Below the pieces are notes generated by a model. The model was not told where the DNA came from and searched no databases. It saw only the letters and a program-made list of their open reading frames with translations. The position numbers and the translations under genes were made by a program. 64,000 nt of DNA, taken from Haloprofundus halobius. Its GTDB lineage: Archaea; Halobacteriota; Halobacteria; Halobacteriales; Haloferacaceae. The DNA is taken from the NCBI RefSeq assembly GCF_020097835.1, contig NZ_CP083667.1, forward strand, positions 124,001-188,000, given 5' to 3'. Of this stretch, positions 37,077-45,741 are shown piece by piece (position 1 is the first letter of the stretch; each line of letters begins with the position of its first letter).

Positions 37077-37093
37077 GTTCCCGGGTCCCGAAC
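37077..37093. promoter_or_regulatory. weaker operator-like site in the iclR to DHDPS2 gap
   Basis: GTTCCC-gggtc-CCGAAC matches 10 of 12 arm positions of the island palindrome. The 506-nt gap (36900-37405) has no gene; it also holds CGGTTC-g-GAACCG at 37170-37182. Confidence 0.35.
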
Positions 37094-37370
37094 TATCGCT
37101 CGGTTGGAAAATTTCGGTCGTCTCGTCACGGGTGCTTCGTCGAATTCTCCCGTAGCGGCCTTCAGACGCCGGTTCGGAACCGCCCCATTGAGCCCCCCCC
37201 GGAGACGCTGAGCTACGAAATGGGTCCAGGACGCTATCCATTACAGAACTAATAATGTAACGCTGTGTTCGTCAATACCGAACACTTCTACGGTCGTCGA
37301 ACGTGGCGTTACCGGCGTGAGCGGTGCTGTGTCTCGAAGGCGGCGAGACCGGATCTACGCGCAACCGAAT

Positions 37371-37378
37371 CTTTTTAT
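37371..37378 (+). promoter_or_regulatory. TATA box of the second DHDPS-family gene
   Basis: The sequence ctttttat lies 28-35 nt before ATG 37406. Confidence 0.45.
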
Positions 37379-37405
37379 CGGGGGACGGAGAGTACCACCT
37401 GTCAC

Positions 37406-38341
37406 ATGCTCAGAGACGACTTTCGGGAGATGAAAGAGCACATCTCCGGAGGAATCATGCCAGCGACCGCCGTGCCGTGGACGCCCGACTACGAGCTTAT
37501 CGAGGACGACCTCTCGTCGCTCGTGAGTTACCTCGCGGGCGTCGACGGCATCGTCGGACTCGTGGCCAACGCTCACACGGGCGAGTGCAAGATGCTCTCA
37601 CGCGAGATGAAACAGCGAGTGATTCGGGTTCACAAGGAGGCCGCCGGCGACGTACCGGTGTTCTCGGGCGTCTACGGCGAGAGCTCGCTGCAAGCCGCCG
37701 AGATGGCCAGAGAGGCCGAGGAAGCGGGCGCGGACGGGCTCATGCTGCTCCCGCTCGACATCTACTCGAACCAGGACCCCCGCGAGCCGGTCGAACACTT
37801 CGAGCGCGTCGCCGAGGCCGTCGACATCCCGCTCATCAACTTCCAGTTCCCGACGTGGGGCAGCGCCGGCCTCCCCATCAGCGCCCACGTGGAAATCTGC
37901 AGTCTCCCGGAGGTTATCGGCTTTAAGGAGGCCTCATTCGACCCCATGCGCTACGAGGAGACCGTGCGCGCGCTGGACCACATCCGCGACGATTTCACCC
38001 AACTGACGGGCAACGACACGTTCCTCTATCACGCCTACCACCTCGGCGCCGAGACCGGACTCATCGGCTACGGAAATCTCGTGCCCGAACTGCACGTCGA
38101 GAAGATTCGCGCGGTTCACGACGGCGACCTCGAACGCGCCAAGGAGATCCGCGAACAGCTCTTGCCGCTCACCAACCACGTGTTCGGCACGCCCGAAGGT
38201 CGGTATCGCGCCCGCGTCAAGGCCGCACTCGAGATGCAGGGTATCTTCCAGTACGATACGCTGCTCCCGCCGCAACAGCAGATCAGCGCCGAGGAACGAC
38301 AGGAACTCCGCGAAATCCTCGTCGACCTCGGAGAACTCTAG
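37406..38341 (+). CDS. DHDPS/NAL-family sugar-acid aldolase-like protein
   Basis: Protein of 311 aa. Schiff-base Lys174 (VIGFKEASFD) is present and the entry motif reads ANAHTGE, a variant of the usual GxTGE. The partner Tyr of the family (YNxP) is replaced: the stretch reads LINFQFPTWG, with no Tyr. The reaction is therefore unclear; a 2-keto-3-deoxy sugar-acid aldolase or dehydratase with altered chemistry is possible. ATG 37406 fits the TATA box. It is followed by ThuA (129 nt) and the DgoD-like dehydratase (convergent), which together suggest a galactonate-type module. Confidence 0.82.
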   Translation: MLRDDFREMKEHISGGIMPATAVPWTPDYELIEDDLSSLVSYLAGVDGIVGLVANAHTGECKMLSREMKQRVIRVHKEAAGDVPVFSGVYGESSLQAAEMAREAEEAGADGLMLLPLDIYSNQDPREPVEHFERVAEAVDIPLINFQFPTWGSAGLPISAHVEICSLPEVIGFKEASFDPMRYEETVRALDHIRDDFTQLTGNDTFLYHAYHLGAETGLIGYGNLVPELHVEKIRAVHDGDLERAKEIREQLLPLTNHVFGTPEGRYRARVKAALEMQGIFQYDTLLPPQQQISAEERQELREILVDLGEL

Positions 38342-38469
38342 CCGCGGTACTGTCGGAGCCGCGCTGTTCAGCGTCGACGCCAGCGGAGTCGACACCGTCC
38401 GAACGCCGTTTCGCGTCTGTCCCGACGCGATGCACCAATTCTTATATCCGCAGCGAGAGAGCTACGAGC

Positions 38470-39192
38470 ATGACCGTTCGAGTGACCGTCTGGAACGAGA
38501 ACGTCCACGAACTGAACGAACCCGAAGTCGCCGAACGCTACCCCGACGGGATACACGGCGCCATCGCCGAGAGCCTCGACGCCGACGGCTTCGAGGTTCG
38601 GACCGCGACGCTGCAGGAACCCGAACACGGGCTCACAGAAGCCGTCCTCGCGGAGACGGACGTGCTCGTCTGGTGGTCCCACTGCGCCAACGACGAGGTG
38701 GCGGACGACGTCGCCGAGCGAGTCGTCGACCGGGTCAACGACGGGATGGGGTTCGTCCCGCTGCACTCGGGGAAGAACTCGAAACCGTTCAAGCGGCTGA
38801 TGGGGACGACCTGTCGCATCAAATACCGCCACGGCGGCGAGACGGAGCGACTGTGGGTCGCCGACCCGGGCCACCCCATCGCGGACGGACTCGACGACCA
38901 CTTCGAGATTCCGTCGACCGAGATGTACGGCGAGCCCTTCGATATCCCTGAACCCGACCGGACGGTGTTCATCTCGTGGTTCGAAGGCGGCGAAGTGTTT
39001 CGCTCGGGCGTCTGCTACCGTCGCGGCCGCGGTCGAATCTTCGCGTTCCGACCGGGACACGAGGAGTACCCCATCTTCTACCAGGACGAGGTGCAGCAGG
39101 TCATCGAAAACGCCGTCGAGTGGGCGGCGCCCAACGAGGGCGCGAGCGCGACGTGGGGCGAAGTCGACCCCGTCGAATCCGGCGACGAGTGA
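38470..39192 (+). CDS. ThuA-like (trehalose-utilisation family) protein
   Basis: Protein of 240 aa of the class I glutamine-amidotransferase-like ThuA fold: VTVWNENVHE at the start, TDVLVWWSHCANDEV with Cys, GFVPLHSGKNSKPF, and GRIFAFRPGHEEYPIF. ThuA members are usually found with sugar dehydrogenases and are thought to act on keto-sugar derivatives; their chemistry is poorly known. A TATA-like cttatatcc (38441-38449) gives leaderless spacing to ATG 38470. It lies between the second DHDPS-family gene and the DgoD-like gene. Confidence 0.85.
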   Translation: MTVRVTVWNENVHELNEPEVAERYPDGIHGAIAESLDADGFEVRTATLQEPEHGLTEAVLAETDVLVWWSHCANDEVADDVAERVVDRVNDGMGFVPLHSGKNSKPFKRLMGTTCRIKYRHGGETERLWVADPGHPIADGLDDHFEIPSTEMYGEPFDIPEPDRTVFISWFEGGEVFRSGVCYRRGRGRIFAFRPGHEEYPIFYQDEVQQVIENAVEWAAPNEGASATWGEVDPVESGDE

Positions 39193-39260
39193 CGCTTCCG
39201 GACGGTCACCGTCCGTTCACCGCTCGGCGACCCGACGCTTCTCACCGTTCAGCGAGTCGC

Positions 39261-40436
39261 TCACCGCTCGGCGACGCTTCCGTCCGGTCGCCGGCCGACG
39301 GGTCGGTCGTAGGAGAGGTCGGTTCCGGCGAACTCGCGGACAGCGTCCTCGTCGACGGAGACGCCAAGCCCCGGTCCGTCCGGCACGTCGACGAAGCCGT
39401 CACGGAGGTCGAGCCAATCCGTATTCTCGACGTACCTGCTGGCTCTCTCCCGACCGAGAATCACTTGCTCCTGAACAAGTGCGTTGGGAGCGCCGACGTC
39501 TAGGTGAAGCGACGACGCGAGCGCGAGCGGACCGATGGGACAGTGGGGCGCGAACGACACGTCGTAGGTCTCCGCCATATCGGCGATCTTCCGCGTCTCG
39601 GTGATGCCGCCCGCGCTGGAGACGTCCGGTTGGACGACGTCCACCGCACCCGCTTCGAGTAGCGGCCGGAACTCCCACCGCGAGTAGAGTCGTTCGCCGG
39701 TGGCGAGCGGTACCGTCGTCTGCTCCGCCAGCGTAGCCAGTTCCGGCCACTGCTCGGGGAGGACCGGTTCCTCGACGAACAGCGGGTCGAACGGTTCGAG
39801 CGCAGCCAGTAGGCGTCTCGCCATCGTCTTCGACGCGCGCCCGTGGAAATCGAGCGCTACGCCGACCTCCGGACCGACCGCCTCGCGGACCGCACCGACG
39901 ATGGCGCGCGCCTGTTCGACTGCCCCCGGCGTGTCGATGCGTTCGAGGGTGTCCGTCGGGACCAACTTGACCGCCGTGTACCCCTCGTCGACCGCGCGCC
40001 GCGCATCCCGTGCCGCGGCGGCGGCGGGGTCGTCGTTCGATTCGTCGTGGTGCGCGGAGACGTGTTCGTAGGCACGGACGCGGTCTCGCGCACGTCCGCC
40101 GAGTAACTCGAATATCGGCTCACCGCACCGCTTGCCTTTGATGTCCCACAGCGCCTGGTCGATGCCCGCGATGGCACTCATGTGGACGGGACCGCCGCGG
40201 TAGAAACTGCTCCGGTACATCGACTGCCACAGTGCCTCGATTCGCGCCGGGTCTTCGCCCAACACGTAGTGCTGCAGCATCTGGTCGACGGCGCTCCGCG
40301 TCGCCGGCGTGCTTCCGTTCACGAAGTGCCACTTCGTGTACGGCTCTCCCCAGCCGACCACCCCGTCGCTCGTCTCGATTCTGAGCAGTTGCCAGCGGGG
40401 CGGTACCTCGTACAGTTCGTAGTCGGTGATTCGCAT
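39261..40436 (-). CDS. dgoD: D-galactonate dehydratase-like enolase-superfamily enzyme (DgoD type)
   Basis: Protein of 391 aa. Asp196 and His198 (LDFHGR), Glu222 (VEEPVLPEQ), Glu248 (TGERLYSR) and His298 (APHCPIGP) match E. coli DgoD residues Asp183, His185, Glu209, Glu235 and His285, all shifted by the same 13. Also PPRWQLLRIET, MSAIAGIDQALWDIKGK and AGGITETRKIADMAE agree with memory of that enzyme. Reaction: D-galactonate to 2-keto-3-deoxy-D-galactonate. ATG 40436 begins the cap domain; a long upstream in-frame stretch is not family-like. Related gluconate/galactonate dehydratases are possible. The 3' end overlaps nothing; ThuA converges 68 nt away. Confidence 0.88.
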   Translation of the reverse strand: MRITDYELYEVPPRWQLLRIETSDGVVGWGEPYTKWHFVNGSTPATRSAVDQMLQHYVLGEDPARIEALWQSMYRSSFYRGGPVHMSAIAGIDQALWDIKGKRCGEPIFELLGGRARDRVRAYEHVSAHHDESNDDPAAAAARDARRAVDEGYTAVKLVPTDTLERIDTPGAVEQARAIVGAVREAVGPEVGVALDFHGRASKTMARRLLAALEPFDPLFVEEPVLPEQWPELATLAEQTTVPLATGERLYSRWEFRPLLEAGAVDVVQPDVSSAGGITETRKIADMAETYDVSFAPHCPIGPLALASSLHLDVGAPNALVQEQVILGRERASRYVENTDWLDLRDGFVDVPDGPGLGVSVDEDAVREFAGTDLSYDRPVGRRPDGSVAER

Positions 40437-40622
40437 CCGTGACTGTGGTGTGCGACCACCGGACATGAACGTTCTGGCGCGTACCCTCGGCCCCATACTC
40501 GGACACGCTCGGCCGAATTCGTCGCGTTCGCAAACTCGGCAGGGTCCGGCCGAAGGCAACGAACTCGCTCGGACCCGTCCGTTCGGTGAGGGTTTAAGCC
40601 ACCCCATCGAGAGGGAACCCCT

Positions 40623-41264
40623 ATGAGGGTCATCGTCCCGTTCGACTCGTGTAACCCGAAGACCCGGCTCTCGGAGGTACTCTCACCGTCGGAGCGGGAG
40701 GGGTTCGCGACGGCGATGCTCGCGGACGTTCTCGATGCCGTCGATGCCGCCGCCGAGTCGCCGACGGTACTCGCGTCGGGCCCCGTCGGCATCGATGCGG
40801 CCGACACAATCGTCGACGAACGGCCGCTCTCGACGGCCGTCAACGACCAACTGCGTACCGCGACGGAACCCGTCGCCGTCTTGATGGCGGACCTCCCGTT
40901 GGCGACGGCGTCGGCGCTCGACCGACTGTTCTCGGCCTCCGGCGAGGTCGTCCTCGCGCGCGGCGTCGGCGGCGGTACCAACGCGCTGGTCGTACGTCGC
41001 CCGGAGTTCACCGTCGACTACCACGACGCGTCGTATCTCGACCACCTCGCCATCGCCCGAGATCGAGGGCTCGCGGTGGAGGAACTCGACTCCTACTCGC
41101 TTGGAATCGATGTCGACGAACCGGCCGACCTCGCCGAAGTGCTGCTGCACACCGACGGCCGATCGGCTCGCTGGTTGCGGTCGGCCGGATTCACGCTCGC
41201 GACGGACGACGGCCGCGTCGGCGTCGTTCGCGCCGAACGACCCGCGGTCGAAGCACGCGAGTAA
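40623..41264 (+). CDS. cofC: 2-phospho-L-lactate guanylyltransferase (coenzyme F420 synthesis)
   Basis: Protein of 213 aa, standard length. Nucleotidyltransferase start MRVIVPFDSCNPKTRLSEVL with conserved Lys and Arg, then MADLPLATASALDRLF and GGGTNALVVRRP, typical of CofC. It activates 2-phospho-L-lactate with GTP in F420 biosynthesis. A TATA-like gtttaag (40592-40598) is about 28 nt before ATG 40623. It is divergent from the DgoD-like gene and next to two further F420 genes. The usual haloarchaeal partner cofG is not in view. Confidence 0.9.
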   Translation: MRVIVPFDSCNPKTRLSEVLSPSEREGFATAMLADVLDAVDAAAESPTVLASGPVGIDAADTIVDERPLSTAVNDQLRTATEPVAVLMADLPLATASALDRLFSASGEVVLARGVGGGTNALVVRRPEFTVDYHDASYLDHLAIARDRGLAVEELDSYSLGIDVDEPADLAEVLLHTDGRSARWLRSAGFTLATDDGRVGVVRAERPAVEARE

Positions 41265-41303
41265 TACCTTCGGATGCGGTCGGAGAAACGTACGCTTCGT
41301 CCG

Positions 41304-41972
41304 TTACTCGAAGCGAACGCCGAGGTCGTGAAGCCCCTCGTTGTTCATCGCGAGGTTGATGAGCAACGGGGTGATGCTCTCGACGAGTGCGGTGTTCGCG
41401 AGCGGGCCGCCGTCGAGCGCGCGCAGTCCCTGAATCTCTTCAGCCATCGACGAGACGAGCGATTTCGCTTCCGGGTCGTCGCCCGTGACGACGACGTCCG
41501 CGCTGAGGTCGTTGTCGAGGTCGCTGAGTGCACCCGCCGCGAGATTCTGGAACGCACCGACGACGGCGACGCCGTCGGGTACCGCCGACTCGATGCGCTC
41601 GGCGACTGAACCGTTCCCCGGCGGGTCGTAGCTGAATCCGCTCTTCGACCGGTTCATCTGTACGGCCGGACTCACGACGACGTCGCCGTCGTCCAGTTCG
41701 GACGCGACGGCCTCGACGGTGTCGACGACGAACTGCGGCGGGATGCTGAGGACGACGACCGACGCGTCTCTCGCGGCCGCCTCGTTGCTGGCCGCCCCGA
41801 TGTCGGCGTCGGTCCCCGCCGTCGAGAGACGATCCCGGTACGTCTCGACCGCCGCGTCGGCCTTCTCGGGGTCGCGTGAGCCGACGATGACCGTGTAGTC
41901 CGTATCCTGTGCCCAGCGGAGCGCTAGCCCCTCGCCGATGTCACCAGTACCACCTAGGAGTGCGACTTCCAT
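41304..41972 (-). CDS. npdG: F420-dependent NADP reductase (NADPH:F420 oxidoreductase)
   Basis: Protein of 222 aa. It begins MEVALLGGTGDIGEGLALRW, the Rossmann GGTGxxG motif of NpdG, followed by VGSRDPEKADAAVETY; Ser-Arg after the second strand favours NADP. Further VVLSIPPQFV and GAFQNLAAG fit the family. It moves hydride between F420 and NADP. It converges with cofC (39-nt gap). Divergent from the LLM oxidoreductase by 226 nt. Confidence 0.9.
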   Translation of the reverse strand: MEVALLGGTGDIGEGLALRWAQDTDYTVIVGSRDPEKADAAVETYRDRLSTAGTDADIGAASNEAAARDASVVVLSIPPQFVVDTVEAVASELDDGDVVVSPAVQMNRSKSGFSYDPPGNGSVAERIESAVPDGVAVVGAFQNLAAGALSDLDNDLSADVVVTGDDPEAKSLVSSMAEEIQGLRALDGGPLANTALVESITPLLINLAMNNEGLHDLGVRFE

Positions 41973-42160
41973 CCCTTAGTCGATGCCAGTTGCGGGTCAA
42001 AGCTGTATGGAGCGGGCCGGAAGTAAACGAATAATCGCGAATATTCGCCGGTGTGTCCTGCGTCTCCGCCGCCCACCACCTCGGTCGAGCGGTCGGACGC
42101 GGTACGTGGTCTCTGTTCTCTCTGACACGCCCCCGCAGCCTCCCGATTCTTCGGCATAAA

Positions 42161-42172
42161 TACTTATATATC
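42161..42172 (+). promoter_or_regulatory. TATA box of the LLM oxidoreductase gene
   Basis: The AT-rich tacttatatatc stands about 27-38 nt before ATG 42199. Confidence 0.5.
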
Positions 42173-42198
42173 GGGTCTGCACATAGCTAAACAGCCGC

Positions 42199-43185
42199 AT
42201 GAAGTTTGGAATCTTTCCCATAGAGGGTGGCGACACCTGGGAAGGTGTCGTCGAACAGTGTCAACTGGCCGAGGACGTCGGGTTCAGAACCTGTTGGGTG
42301 AACGATCACCAGGCGACCGAAGGCGACAACTACTGGCCGTCGCCGTTGACGCGCCTCACGAGTATCGCGACGGGGACCGAGAAACTCGAACTCGTGACGA
42401 GCGTCCTCATTCTCCCGCTGTACCACCCGCTGCACGTGGCCCAGCGAGCGGCCATGCTCGACAACATCTCCGGCGGCCGGTTGACGCTCGGCGTCGGACT
42501 CGGGTACGTCGAAAAGGAGTTCGAGGCGTTCGACGTTCCGATGAACGAACGCGCCGGTCGGTTGATAGAGGGGCTTCGATTCCTCGACCTCTTTCTCTCG
42601 TCGGACGAACCGATCTCCTTCGAGTGTCCGTTCTTCGAGGTGGAGGACTGGGAACCGCTGCCGGACACGATTCAGGACCCCCGCCCACCGCTGTGGGTCG
42701 GCGGCTGGGGCGACAAGCAGATCGGCCGGTCGGTGCGGTTCTCCGACGCGTGGGTTCCCGGCGTCGTCGCCGACCTCGGCATCGTCGAGGACCGCAAGGA
42801 ACTTCAGAAGGAGCACATCGAAAAGAGCGACCAAGGGTGGGACGAGATAGACCACCCGCTGATGCGCGAGTGCGTCATCGCCGAGACCGAAGCGGAGGTG
42901 ATGGAGCGAAAACAGTACCTCCACCGGACGTACCTCGACGAGTACGGCGGCGAGTTCTCCCATCCGCTGATGACCGCCGATTCCGTCGAGGACTTCGAGG
43001 TGTTGGCCGACGACCGGTTCATCTACGGGACGCCCGAGCAGATCATCGACCAGATACAGCGTATACAGGACCGCTTCCCGCTCGACCAACTCACGCTTCG
43101 GTTCCACCACTCGGGGATGCCGAAGGACCTCGTCGAAGAACAGATTCGACTGTTCGGCGAGGAAGTCATCCCTGCATTCGAGTAG
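42199..43185 (+). CDS. LLM-class F420-dependent oxidoreductase
   Basis: Protein of 328 aa, luciferase-like monooxygenase fold. MKFGIFPIEGG start, TSVLILPLYHPLHVAQRAAMLD with the cis-peptide/F420 region, SGGRLTLGVGLGYVEKEF, PPLWVGGWGDKQIGRSVRF. In archaea these use F420 rather than FMN. Substrate unknown. It belongs with npdG and cofC, giving a local F420 supply and use group. ATG 42199 begins the first barrel strand. Confidence 0.9.
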   Translation: MKFGIFPIEGGDTWEGVVEQCQLAEDVGFRTCWVNDHQATEGDNYWPSPLTRLTSIATGTEKLELVTSVLILPLYHPLHVAQRAAMLDNISGGRLTLGVGLGYVEKEFEAFDVPMNERAGRLIEGLRFLDLFLSSDEPISFECPFFEVEDWEPLPDTIQDPRPPLWVGGWGDKQIGRSVRFSDAWVPGVVADLGIVEDRKELQKEHIEKSDQGWDEIDHPLMRECVIAETEAEVMERKQYLHRTYLDEYGGEFSHPLMTADSVEDFEVLADDRFIYGTPEQIIDQIQRIQDRFPLDQLTLRFHHSGMPKDLVEEQIRLFGEEVIPAFE

Positions 43186-43732
43186 TCCACCGACGGTCCG
43201 ACGTTCCAGCGCGATTCTCCCAGCGTGGGTTTCATCGTCAGGTCGTCCATCAGCCGTGTACGACCACGAATCGGGCCGGACACGACGGATGTTGGCGTTT
43301 ATTCGTGCAGATCACGAAACCTTCGGACCGGTGCTAACTGGTCCGAGCGCGAGAACTCCACGTAGTGCGAGAGAATTGCACAAAATCGTGTATCTCTATA
43401 GAAGAACATAGCCATCTCAAAACCGAATTTATATCTCAATATATTACTAGAAATTTTCTGAGTACATAGATAGGTACAGATAGTGATTAGACCTATATCG
43501 CCTACACTTACTGATTCAGTACATCTCTTATCTCGAACGATCATGTCGGGAGTCTCTATTTACCATATTCAATATCTTCTATTATAGATATTAATTTTAA
43601 TTTACTATATAGAGTATCTATGTCGTTCGTGTCTACTACCTTTCCCGCGACCACGGTGTGACTGTCCGAGGGGATATGTTCGACGTTCCGCGTTCCCGAA
43701 GGTTGATACGGGTGCCCCCGATACGCAAAGCC
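43186..43732. other. AT-rich intergenic region without a gene
   Basis: About 550 nt; the middle part (about 43380-43640) is strikingly AT-rich compared with the genome. It contains a perfect inverted repeat AATATCT-tctattat-AGATATT (43571-43592). No credible ORF was found on either strand. Confidence 0.55.
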
Positions 43733-43975
43733 ATGCCGAACTCCCGACTGCGGCGAAACGGGTGGTCGACCATCGGTCTCGGTCTCTCCGTCGCCTTCGC
43801 AGTCGGCGTTTTCGTCTACTTTTGGCTCGCCGGGACGCCGCTGCGCGGGGCGGTGGTCGCACTCCTCGTCCTCTTGGCAGGGGTGTGGGAGCACCGACGG
43901 AAAGTGCGGGATGTCGTCGTCGCCGAGTCGTACGAGGCCGAAGCGGAGGCGCAACGGCGCGAAAACCGAAAATGA
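43733..43975 (+). CDS. small membrane protein (80 aa)
   Basis: One or two hydrophobic segments (GLGLSVAFAVGVFVYFWLA and AVVALLVLLAGVWEHRR) followed by a charged helix (ESYEAEAEAQRRENRK). ATG 43733 was chosen because it begins the charged N-terminal tail before the first helix. No family recognised. It precedes the PmbA-like gene by 107 nt. Confidence 0.65.
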   Translation: MPNSRLRRNGWSTIGLGLSVAFAVGVFVYFWLAGTPLRGAVVALLVLLAGVWEHRRKVRDVVVAESYEAEAEAQRRENRK

Positions 43976-44082
43976 CCGAGTTGACTCGGACGCTCGCGCG
44001 TTCGACCCGCAGCGCGTTTTACCCGTCGAGCGTCCGCCCGTCGTCCGGGAGTTTCATACCCCGTGATTAGGTATCTCTCCGC

Positions 44083-45540
44083 ATGAACGAGAGCGCCGAG
44101 CCGATCGAGGCGATGGAGTGGTTACTCGACCGCTTCGAAGACGACGCTGACGTCGCGTACGCCGAAGTAGGGGCCGTCTCGCAGGCGAAGACGGACCTCG
44201 TCGTCACCGCGGACGATCCGCGGGACGAACTCACCTTCGACGAGACGGGCGTCTGGTGTCGCGTCTTCGCCGACGGTGCGGCCGACTACCGGTACACGAC
44301 GAGTCTGGACGAGGAGGCGCTGACGGACGTGGCGGACCGAGCGGTTCGCGGCGGCAAGTTCCTCGCACAGTCCGACCCCGCCCGATTCGACCGGTTCACG
44401 ACCCACAGAGCCGTTCACGGCGGGTGGGCGGCCGACCGAATCGACGACGTGTCGCCGGAGACGAAGCGTTCGATCGTCGAGGCAGGGCTCTCGGCGGCGG
44501 ACAACCTCGACGTCGAACGTCAGTGGGCCAACTACACCGACGCGCACGTCGAGGAGACGGCGGCGACGACCACCGGCAGCACCGTCAGAACGACGCTGGA
44601 CCGAGCGAGCATGAAGTACACGCTCACCATTCGTGGCGGGCCGACGGTTCGGCGTCACGCCGGGTCCACGCGCGGGGCCGCGTTTCTCGACGAACTGCCG
44701 GACGTGTTCGAGGCCGCGGCCGACGATGCGCGGGCGTTGTCACGGGCGGCCGCGGCCGACGCGCCGACCGGCGAGACGACGGTCGCTTTGAGTCCGCAAG
44801 CGGCGGGGCAGTTGTTCGCGTTCCTCTCGCGGTACCTCGAAGCCGACACCTACGAGATGGGGCTGAGCCCGTACGACGTCGGCGACGAACTCGGTCCGGA
44901 ATCGCTCTCGATAGCCGATACCGTTCGGGCCGGGTCGTGGGCCGCCCGCGGCTACGACGCCGAACTCCGGCCGACGACGCCGGTGCAACTGGTCGAGGAC
45001 GGAACCGTGACGCGCCGACTCCACAACACCGCTACCGGGGCCGAGGCGGACGTGTTTCCGGCCGGAAACGCGGTCCACAGTCTCGGATTCGGCGAAGCAC
45101 CACGTATCCACGCCCGCCATCTGGAGATCGAGCCCGGTGACACCACGCGCGCGGCCCTCCGCGACGGGGCCGACGTGCTCGTCGAACGATTCGCCGAACC
45201 GTGGCTTCGCGACGAGTTGGAACGCGTCCAGCGGTCGGGCGTCATGCCCGCCAGCGCCCTCTACGCGAGAGATATCGACGAGAAATTCGACGACAGACCC
45301 GACCGAGGCTGCGCCGAATTCCCTGTCGCGGAGGGATATCGCCTCCGAGGCGGCGAACGCTCCGGGCGCGTCGAGGGAATCTCGCTCGTGTACGACCCCG
45401 AGACGCTTCGCCGAGTGACCGCCATCGGCGGCGTTCGTGACACCGTCACCGGCGTCGACGGAAAGCACAAATCGCAGATACCGTACGCGGTGACCGCCCC
45501 GGGCCTTCGGCTTCGGGGTGCGCTCCGCGCGGCCCAGTAG
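44083..45540 (+). CDS. PmbA/TldD-family protein without a visible zinc motif
   Basis: Protein of 485 aa with the TldD/PmbA fold: VAYAEVGAVSQAKTDLVV start, RGGKFLAQSDPARF, and in the C-terminal domain a short IPYAVTAPGLRLRGALRAA end. TldD proteins carry an HExxxH zinc site; none is seen here, and the corresponding region reads SPQAAGQLFAFLSRYLEA. It is therefore closer to the inactive PmbA/TldE partner. TldD-PmbA pairs make a protease that trims peptides, including modified ones. A TldD partner is not in the window. Confidence 0.8.
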   Translation: MNESAEPIEAMEWLLDRFEDDADVAYAEVGAVSQAKTDLVVTADDPRDELTFDETGVWCRVFADGAADYRYTTSLDEEALTDVADRAVRGGKFLAQSDPARFDRFTTHRAVHGGWAADRIDDVSPETKRSIVEAGLSAADNLDVERQWANYTDAHVEETAATTTGSTVRTTLDRASMKYTLTIRGGPTVRRHAGSTRGAAFLDELPDVFEAAADDARALSRAAAADAPTGETTVALSPQAAGQLFAFLSRYLEADTYEMGLSPYDVGDELGPESLSIADTVRAGSWAARGYDAELRPTTPVQLVEDGTVTRRLHNTATGAEADVFPAGNAVHSLGFGEAPRIHARHLEIEPGDTTRAALRDGADVLVERFAEPWLRDELERVQRSGVMPASALYARDIDEKFDDRPDRGCAEFPVAEGYRLRGGERSGRVEGISLVYDPETLRRVTAIGGVRDTVTGVDGKHKSQIPYAVTAPGLRLRGALRAAQ

Positions 45541-45741
45541 CCTGCGAGTGGACAGCAACGCAGCGAGGACGCGACTGCGGCGACACCGCCGATGGATTTA
45601 CCACCCACCCATGCGGTGTTTTCGACCATCGATGGCTCAGAGAAACGCTGTAGCACGGTGGGGGGATCCCCCCGTCACACGACGGCGAACGTGGTACGTT
45701 TCCGAGCGACTGACTGACGCGGACTGCCGCCCGAGGGACCG

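Noticed and set aside
36900-37241. N-terminal extension of the IclR protein
   Set aside because: It would cover the TATA box and palindrome, and the family starts at ATG 36899.
43556-43954. Minus-strand ORF of 132 codons
   Set aside because: It overlaps a better small membrane gene on the other strand and its composition is that of an antisense shadow.
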